Below are positions 57,444-64,000 of a stretch of 64,000 nucleotides of DNA, piece after piece. This stretch comes from Favolaschia claudopus (Eukaryota; Basidiomycota; Agaricomycetes; Agaricales; Mycenaceae). The stretch is taken from contig JAWWNJ010000044.1 of NCBI GenBank assembly GCA_037176885.1, forward strand, positions 248,001 to 312,000, read 5' to 3'. The notes beneath the pieces are model-generated. The model saw only the letters and a list, made by a program, of their open reading frames with translations. It ran no database searches and had not been told where the DNA came from. A program made the position numbers and the translations under genes. The first letter of the stretch is position 1. Every line of letters starts with the position of its first letter.

Positions 57444-58290
57444 TTAGAAGACTCCTGTCCTGCCCACTATCATATCACGTCCGTTAGACCTTACTGATCT
57501 TCGACCGGAATCTCGACTGAGAGGTTTTCGCATGTCTACAAGCGGGCATGTCTGTTAGCAAAACCCAACGAGGCTCGAAATAGACAAGACCGAATGAAGT
57601 GTCAGGATGTGAAAGCTCACCAAAAGCGTCTTCCTCATCCTTGCCTCGACTTCCCAAGCCCAAAGATCCATAATACTCTCGAATCCTACGCCAGACGCTG
57701 TATTCCATACCTTCGTACATTTCGATGGCAACGTCGTTGTTACACCGCACGAAAAGGTCCACGAAAAAAGCATGATATACGCTGTCAGAGATTATCTCCA
57801 AGAGATTTGTTAATTTTCGAGCTATCGAAGGTCAGGCTTCCGTGTGATGTGTACAAGAAGAACGCATTTTACCTATGGATAGTCGCCGATACTCCGGGGC
57901 GACTGTAAGAGCTGTTACATGTCCATGCCAGTCGCTACCGGTTCCCTCCGCCTTGCCGAGAACTGGAAGAGTCAGCAGCGCTCCACCAAACGCCAAGAGG
58001 TTAAACTTGCTATAACCCATTAACCGCCCGCTGGGGGCCGTTTGAACGTAGCAGAGGTCCGGCCAGCTTGAAAGGTATGTCAAATAGAACGAGAGATCGT
58101 ACTGCAAACCATCGAGTCAGAAAGAAAACCACAGAAGGAGAGATTTGTCGCCCGCTCACTGTTTCGGTCCAGATGTCTAAATTTCTGTGCTTCGAGTCAG
58201 ACCTAGATGCAAGGGGAGATGCAAGCAAGGGACGGACATGTTGTTAAACTTGAACATGTCAGCAGCGCTAAAAGGGCGTAGAATGCTCAT
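57444..58290 (-). CDS. NAA20: N-terminal acetyltransferase B catalytic subunit (NAA20/Nat3)
   Basis: Six exons join in phase: 58290-58238, 58184-58160, 58101-58011, 57962-57873, 57821-57621 and 57535-57444 (183 residues). The sequence follows NAA20 closely: SILRPFSAADMFKFNNINLD, TETYDLSFYLTYLSSWPDL, GYILGKAEG, WHGHVTALTVAPEYRRL, FFVDLFVRCNNDVAIEMYE, EYYGSLG, and DEEDAFDMRKPLSRD. The protein acetylates N-termini starting Met-Asp/Glu/Asn/Gln on the ribosome together with NAA25. The third intron (58010-57963) starts GCAAGT, a GC-AG intron. In the acetyl-CoA loop the usual RRLGLA is RRLSIA, so the loop Gly is Ser. This is a housekeeping gene, with normal length. Confidence 0.93.
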
Positions 58291-59058
58291 GGTGGCTCTG
58301 CGAGAAAATTTCAAGTTTCGGGATACTTCGGGAGGATCACTTACGTCATTAAATCCGTGTTGGGTAATTCAATTTCCTTTTTCGGTGTCCGATCCACTTG
58401 GTCCAACCCACTTCTGCCCCGGGTGGCGGCCTGGTGCAGTCAACCGTACGCGTTTGCTGAATATGGTACCCACTCGCACATACTATATATCGCTGTCATT
58501 GTCGCCTTGATCGGTGCTACAGCCGGAAGGGTTATAATTTATCATCCTCCTCGCAATAGTACCTAATCAATTCAATCTCGGCGTCTGACTTTTGGTCAGA
58601 GAGACTAAGGTAAGTTGTATGTTAGCCATTAGGCTGTTCTCAAAAGTAGGGGCTTTAGACTTCCCCCTCCTACTTCATTCTCTCCGTCAAACTCGATGCG
58701 TCGAATTTCCTTAGATTCCAAGTCCTCTCACGTCACTTGCACATTTGAGCTGGCAAACAAGGAAAGTAGCCATTCTTCTTAGTGCTCTCGGAGTTCTTGA
58801 GTCTGTATCCTTTACTGATTTGCAATGGTGTAAACGGCCAACCTTGTCGAATGAGGTAAAAGTTGAACCATTCACGTGATATGTTCAACTTGTCTCCCTT
58901 CGTTTCCTTTTTTGTTTTGACGTTCATAGAGGCATCAATGATGCTCAAAGCATATATGTACACCAAATATTACACAGTCCCTGTGAATTGGTTGAGTAAA
59001 TTCGCCCCATATGAGAAATGACACATTTCTCACAACCCTCGCCGGACTCGGAGTCTAT
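58291..59058. other. Intergenic
   Basis: 5' flank of NAA20 and 3' flank of the ABM-domain gene. No gene is seen. Confidence 0.4.
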
Positions 59059-59604
59059 TCATCCTGACAGCGAGAAAGGCTGCATGGATACAGAATCATT
59101 GTCCTGACCCAAAGTTTGCGGGGTTTTCAGGATAAATATCTGAATAGTGTACCAAGCGGCCGCCTCGGTATCCAGTTGTTGTCCGCGTGCTTCCCAATGG
59201 CAGAGGGGTAAAGCTTGGGATCCTTCTGCACTATTCCCAATTGCAGCGCGTGGATCGACCTCATGCTTATCCTGTTTCTTCAAACGCAGAACCCCACCCC
59301 TCGGAATATTGTCGAAATCAATGTCAACGTAAATTCGGGACTGGATTGTCTGAAACGGTTCGAGAAGCTTCATAATTTTCAACCGTTCAGGGCTCTCCAA
59401 CCACGCATAGCTCGACTCTACATCGTGCCATCCCGATATCACGTACACTCTGCCGGGAGAGTGAACATCGGTGAAGAAGAGGACGGGATACGCAGAGTAC
59501 GCCGATTGTCGATGCGCCAACATCTGGAAATATTTTGTGAGAGGAGGGGATTGTGAAGGGAGTGGGATGAGGAGATCCAAGGTGACAATCTCTGTGATGG
59601 GCAT
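59059..59604 (-). CDS. ABM-type dimeric alpha/beta-barrel domain protein
   Basis: A single exon of 181 residues from the ATG at 59604. The start (MPITEIVTLDLLIP), the central FFTDVHSPGRVYVISGWHDVESSYAWLES and the strand RIYVDIDFDNIPRG are characteristic of agaricomycete proteins with the antibiotic-biosynthesis-monooxygenase-like barrel. Members range from monooxygenases to stress-related proteins; the chemistry cannot be deduced. The C-terminal 60 residues (after LRLKKQDKHE) are not part of the barrel and look unstructured, so the exon may really end earlier at a splice site. It is intronless as read, unlike its neighbours. Confidence 0.6.
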   Translation of the reverse strand: MPITEIVTLDLLIPLPSQSPPLTKYFQMLAHRQSAYSAYPVLFFTDVHSPGRVYVISGWHDVESSYAWLESPERLKIMKLLEPFQTIQSRIYVDIDFDNIPRGGVLRLKKQDKHEVDPRAAIGNSAEGSQALPLCHWEARGQQLDTEAAAWYTIQIFILKTPQTLGQDNDSVSMQPFSLSG

Positions 59605-60719
59605 TCTGGGATGAGCGATCCAGAAGAAATTCCAACATACTTACACCTTTATATGTTACGCTCCCCGGCACGAAAAATTCGGGCAGCGCCTATCCAGGAA
59701 TCCGGCAAACTACCTACTTTGTGGAGGTCGTTCCGATGTTGCCCAGGAATATCGGGATAAAATACTTCCAAGTCTCAGGAACCCAATTCAATCCAAGGCT
59801 CAAAGTTTACCAATCGTCTCTTCAAGCGCCGAAAAGGATTCACGACCGACGCTAAATCCAGAAATTGGCACTTCGACCGCTTCCACCGGGAATTTGCTGA
59901 GCTCTGGCTATCTTGCCCAGCGGAATCAATTCCTGAAATTCGGAATTTTCAGTGCACTGGAGTCGTATCAAGTCGGAGTTGCGGTCTTCACGCCGGCGCC
60001 GAATGCGCCGATATGGCAAGCTCACGTCGTTCGCACAACTCCCGACGCTCCGAGTCCAGAGCCACTGGGTCTCCGAAGTGGGTGTTGGTGGGTTTAAAGT
60101 TGGAAGCGACCCATAGAACTACTGTAGTCTGTCATATGCGCTGACCAGATTTCTTTGTGACGCCGTATCTGGCCGATGTGAAGCGAAAACAAATTTAAAT
60201 CGAGACTGCACGCTTCGAGATTTAAACAAACAAAAATTGTAACGTACCACGTATGGCGACTGAGGCTCAGAAATAGAATGAACATGGCCGTTATCTCGAT
60301 CGCCCAAGGTCAAACCTCGAAAGTGAAGTTGACTTGCCAGCAGTAACCAACAAGAATCCAATGCAAGTTCTTTTAGCTGCGTGCCGAAACTAGTCTAGAA
60401 CATTTCCCAAAAATTCCCAGAGACGCTTCGCAGCCTTGAAAGAATGTCAGCCACAATCATCGAGAAGCCCGAAGCCCGAACCGCGCTCAACGGCTCAGGG
60501 GCTTGAATAGAAGATTTGGGACTCTGTCTCATTCAGCCATCTCTGAAGATAGAAATGTCATGGCTGCCGGGTCGGGCACGACGCGATTGGTTTGTCAGTT
60601 CAACCACAACGGAGGCCAATTTTGCACCTTGAGTTTGAGTGTAGAGCGGAAGAGAGCGAACCAAAGAAGGAGATGATTTCACATTACGGCCAAATAGAAA
60701 TAGCACATTTTTAGTCGCC
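59605..60719. other. Intergenic with possible gene remnants
   Basis: Minus-strand segments such as FPVEAVEVPISGFSVGRESFSAL (59905-59820) and ALPEFFVPGSVTYKG (59690-59645) read like exons of an upstream protein. They do not join in phase to the ABM exon, so I do not call a gene. Confidence 0.35.
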
Positions 60720-62248
60720 CTAAGCACTGAGGGCTGTAGTGATTGCATGAGCGAGTGCGCTAAAGAAACACTTCATCAGTCTGCTTGTGCCAATTTAGAC
60801 TGACACTTGATTCGTACTTGTGAACAGTGAAAATCGGATGCAAAGAATTGAGCCAGCTGTGATTTCTCAGATTAGTGCCGGCTACACTTCTGCTCAAATT
60901 GAAGGCGCACAAATATGTAGAGACTGGCGAGCAAGGCGCGATTTGTGTGGATATGTTCGGCGTGCCATTTTGGTAAGCGTCGCAGTAACCCGTCGAGTTG
61001 GTGAATCCAAAACTATTGGTTAAAAGAACGAGTCAGCTGGTCTCAGAAAAACGGATAAAATGAGAAATCATCCACGTTTTTGCGTTGTCCAACAGTGTGT
61101 TGAAAACAGGTTGAGTGTCGAATGTCGTTGTTTCGACACCTCTATGGGAAGCTTGGAATTGTTTGACTGTCAAAGAGAGCTGTCGGTTGTAGTTGGCGAT
61201 GTCGGAAGCCAGGAGAGAGGTGACTGCATGGCCTTGTTCGATGAAGAGAGGTGCACGATTGATCGGAGGGACTGTTAGAAAGAGGAATGAGCGGGCGCCG
61301 AATGTGTAGAGTTCATCGAGCTACGACGAGATCTGAATGTCAGCTTGATTCCGTACGCTTTCCGGAGTGTTCACCTGGGATGTGAGACGGTTCATTAAAA
61401 CCTTGTTGAATGCGGGCTGGGTCGTATTTGTCTGAAGATAACCAGATTTGTTTACTTGGAGTACATCGCAGTGGGAAAGAGATTGAATTCGCACCCATCC
61501 AAACGAATTTCCCTGCATAAATGACCGTTAAATACCAGGATTCAGATAAAGGTATAGCTTACACAGTCATTAATTCCAATCCATATCGCAAATAGGCTAG
61601 CAAGGTTTGGAGCGTGAAGGAAGAATAACAGACTCTCGACGTACGTATTAGAACTGTCCCATTTTGCACCAACAGGTTTAGCCGCCAGGAATTGTTTGAA
61701 TTCGCCCACTTGATCGACAACCGATCTGCGGTACAGTCACCTCAATAGCCAAATATAGAAGTATAGGTTTGCCTTACAATACAGTGGGGAGAAACGGGGT
61801 CACAAGTGCAGAATCAATGGTGGCGCCGCCGTAGGCGAGATTGAAAACCTTTTTCGATGTTGATAAGGCAGACTGGAGGATGTATCACTAATATCTTTTA
61901 CCTTCGTGCCCGCGACATTGTATGTATCTCTCATAGCTTGGATCCAGTTCGGTCCGTTAGAGGACACCTACTCAAAAATACCGGCTCAGTAAAAGTGCAG
62001 CAGACGTGACCATGACACACAAAGCCAGGATCCGTTGAATTTACGCCCAAAGAAACATTGAATCCTTAACGTGGTAGAAATTCGTTGGTTGAGTAACTTG
62101 AATGAAAGAAAACAGCGAGCTAACCTGTCGTCGTATACGAGTCACCAAAAACCATCAAAAACTTTGTCTTTTCCCATGTAAGCTTCGCACGAGTCAGGCC
62201 AGTCAGCCATATAATGCAAAGAAATGCCAATGATGATTGGAAGTGCAT
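60720..62248 (-). CDS. Secreted SGNH/GDSL esterase, CE16-like
   Basis: ATG at 62248, TAG at 60720-60722, about nine short introns. Residues 1-21 form a signal peptide (FLCIIWLTGLTRA). Block I is VFGDSYTTTGFN with the nucleophile near Ser37. Further landmarks are NVAGTKVFNLAYGGATID, FAIWIGINDCGN (block III-like GIND), the 3' part FLTVPPIDRAPLFIEQGHA, then FGFTNSTGYCDAYQN and WLNSLHPIFTVH with the likely catalytic His. The layout matches carbohydrate esterase family 16 deacetylases of wood- and litter-decay fungi, which remove acetyl groups from xylo- or manno-oligosaccharides outside the cell. Exon joins were done by eye; phases agree in the joins I checked. It is likely functional. Confidence 0.82.
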
Positions 62249-63232
62249 GGAAAGATTGGGAGCGGAAATATTTCCTCTCGTCGACGGACAGGAAGATTAA
62301 GAGGGATTCTTTGACCGAGAAATCACCGGTTATGGGGCAACATCCCGAAAAATCTTGAAGTCATCTGTGGAAGAAGGCGGTTCGATAATTTTAGACAGTC
62401 ATGGGTTCAGGGCAAGTTGGAGTTCTATTTGATTTCTGCGTGCTTCTGGATTCTGCAGGCAAGGACGGGACGATTCATAGAACTCGGAGCGAGGAGGCTC
62501 TGAAGACTGAGGTGAGCAATCTATCGAGATTTCGAGAATAAGTAAGTGATATCGAGGAAATCTCGCACTTTGCAGAATACTAGAAGCAGCACCGACCCAG
62601 AGTCACAAGGACAAGAAGAAAACCCATGCTCAACGCTCAGCACTAGTCACTCAGCACTGGCAGTGGTGGGTTGGCCAGGTGGTGGGTGGCAGGTGCAAAG
62701 TCGAACCGTCACGTAAATGTTTGATCGTATCGGATGCGTGGGAAATAATATTGTTCTCATCACGATTCCCAACTCAGCTGCGTACCTCACTAGTAGTAGT
62801 GCTCACACAAGTCGTCGAGCCTACACATGTTTCGCTTTGGTTAATCGACCGATCAGGGAACCAAGAAATGTCATCAACATGAAGCCGCGAATCGGAGAAG
62901 AAAATCAGCGGTGCGGAGGTGCTGAACCAATTATCCCGCACAAGTCAGGACAAAGTGCACATGCATGGACGCGTTGACGCGCCGCGCCAATGGCCAGACC
63001 GCCGTCATCCTCTCGACCCTGCCTACAGCTGTCATGTCAAACGCCATATGGCTTTCGGAGGTTTCTTTCGGCCTTGGCGAGATGGTTTTCTATGGCCTCT
63101 GCAAAGCGCGTTTTCCACGAAAATTCTTCTCGTCTTTGAAATTCCGGGCTAAGCCTAATATCTTCGGACAAGGGCCAGAACCTGGCTGAATTTCAACCGA
63201 TTTCGCCCAAGCACAAGGCACGATCAGGGCAT
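62249..63232. other. Divergent intergenic region
   Basis: Promoters of the esterase (minus) and the siderophore transporter (plus). Short open frames here have no motif. Confidence 0.4.
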
Positions 63233-63241
63233 ATCAGATAA
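63233..63241 (+). promoter_or_regulatory. GATA-type iron-regulator site (ATCWGATAA)
   Basis: ATCAGATAA is an exact match to the consensus bound by fungal iron-responsive GATA repressors (Urbs1/SreA/Fep1 type). It lies 128 bp before the siderophore transporter ATG. A GCGATAAAAC and a GATCTGATTAGATC palindrome-like word lie between it and the gene. This predicts repression in high iron. Confidence 0.6.
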
Positions 63242-63368
63242 CGTTGCGATAAAACGTCTACCTTTGATGATCTGATTAGATCATCGGCTAGAGTCGACTA
63301 CTTAACCCATAGACTCGGATAGGTAGCCCCGTTTTTTCTCCCGCTCTTCTTCTTTCATTGAGCTCATA

Positions 63369-64000
63369 ATGTCGGCTATGGACGAGAAAACGAGCCCGTC
63401 GGCTTCGTCCAGTCACGAAGATGTCATTGAGGTTCTCGGTACACAGACTGGCGTTCGCCGTATCGAAGCAATTCAATCGGTGAGTTAGCATACGGTAACG
63501 GCCGTGTTTGTTCATAACTAATGGGTCTTAGGTCTGGGGAACCAAGTCCAAAATCGTGCTGTGGATATCAGTCGCACTCGCATCGTACGACTTTTTTTAA
63601 ATTTATGTGCATGCACGACTTTGACTTACCGCTATGCACCAGGTACATGTACATTCTCGATAATGGGACGAACTGGGCTTGGGGAAGGTAATCTGGCGTT
63701 TGATCTATGCACTTCACACATCCTGATCGCCCCGAAAGTTACGCTTCGATTCAATTCGGTACGCGTGTTGCACCCTTGTTCTCTGAAAGCGCTTCTAACT
63801 CGATCTCGTGGCAAGGTCATTATCAACAGTTCGCCGCCATTCAATGCGCAACTTCGATTCTCCTTGCAATCGGAAAGCCGATGTTTGCCAAATTTACAGA
63901 TGCCGTGGGTCGGGCTGAGGTGTGATCATTTCCAATTAATTCGAGTTATTCTGTGCTGAAGTAATGACAGTCCATTGCAGTAAGTAAAGGATCCCGAAGC
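63369..64000 (+). CDS. MFS siderophore-iron transporter, 5' part (runs off the window)
   Basis: ATG at 63369. Exon 1 (63369-63479) is the acidic/Ser-rich tail ending RRIEAIQS. Exon 2 (from 63532) is VWGTKSKIVLWISVALAS, exon 3 YMYILDNGTNWAWG, and a later exon gives FAAIQCATSILLAIGKPMFAKFTDAVGRAE. The order, a tail with RIEA, the first helix, Y.Y.LD..T, then a second helix with GKP-AK--D--GR, is the start of siderophore transporters (Sit1/Mir/Str type) that import ferric siderophores at the plasma membrane. The remaining helices lie beyond 64000. A perfect GATA iron-regulator site upstream supports the call. Confidence 0.75.

Noticed and set aside
1..64000. CRISPR arrays, rRNA and tRNA genes
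   Set aside because: No regularly spaced identical direct repeats with unique spacers, no tRNA box A/B pairs that fold into a cloverleaf by eye, and no rRNA sequence recognised.

Overview
The window looks like nuclear DNA of a mushroom-forming basidiomycete (Agaricomycetes). Genes are dense and intron-rich, with introns of about 45-70 nt, GT(R)AGT-type donors and CTNAC/CTGAC-like branch sites. The gene families fit this group: lineage-expanded F-box/LRR-like proteins, caspase-domain proteins, a CE16-type esterase and an MFS siderophore transporter. I worked out exon-intron structures by eye from splice signals, phase and protein motifs; none is backed by RNA data.

Layout. (1) 0-17.5 kb is an F-box-like paralogue cluster, six genes on the minus strand and one on the plus. 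It is interrupted by a DEDDy 3'-5' exonuclease gene (2.0-3.1 kb), a 493-bp tandem duplication (3.76-4.75 kb) and a gene of unknown function (4.8-5.9 kb). (2) 17.9-46.3 kb is a repeat-rich island of about 25 kb. A direct duplication of about 1.54 kb brackets it, carrying the promoter and 5' half of a cytochrome P450 gene. The left copy is a truncated pseudogene and the right copy is continuous with an apparently intact P450. The island holds a 209-bp tandem array, GC-rich direct repeats, two inward-facing inverted arms about 2 kb long with dense splice-site grammar, a DDE integrase gene (28.0-29.7 kb), a large multi-exon cargo-like gene (30.9-35.3 kb) and two unrecognised minus-strand genes (39.3-41.6 kb). 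(3) 45-64 kb returns to ordinary gene density: P450, monocarboxylate-type MFS transporter, CENP-C/Mif2 with its cupin domain, caspase-domain protein, gasdermin-like protein, NatB catalytic subunit NAA20, an ABM-domain protein, an SGNH/CE16-like esterase, and the start of a siderophore transporter running off the right edge with a GATA-type iron-regulator site upstream.

Two points stand out. First, a head-to-head pair at 52.4-57.1 kb couples a caspase-domain protease with a 260-residue protein that resembles fungal gasdermin-like (RCD-1/HET-Q1) proteins. That arrangement suggests a protease-triggered pore or regulated cell-death module. Second, the inverted-arm/integrase/cargo island looks like a large mobile element or nest of elements. 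It sits between a truncated and an intact copy of the same P450, as if the insertion produced a very long target duplication.
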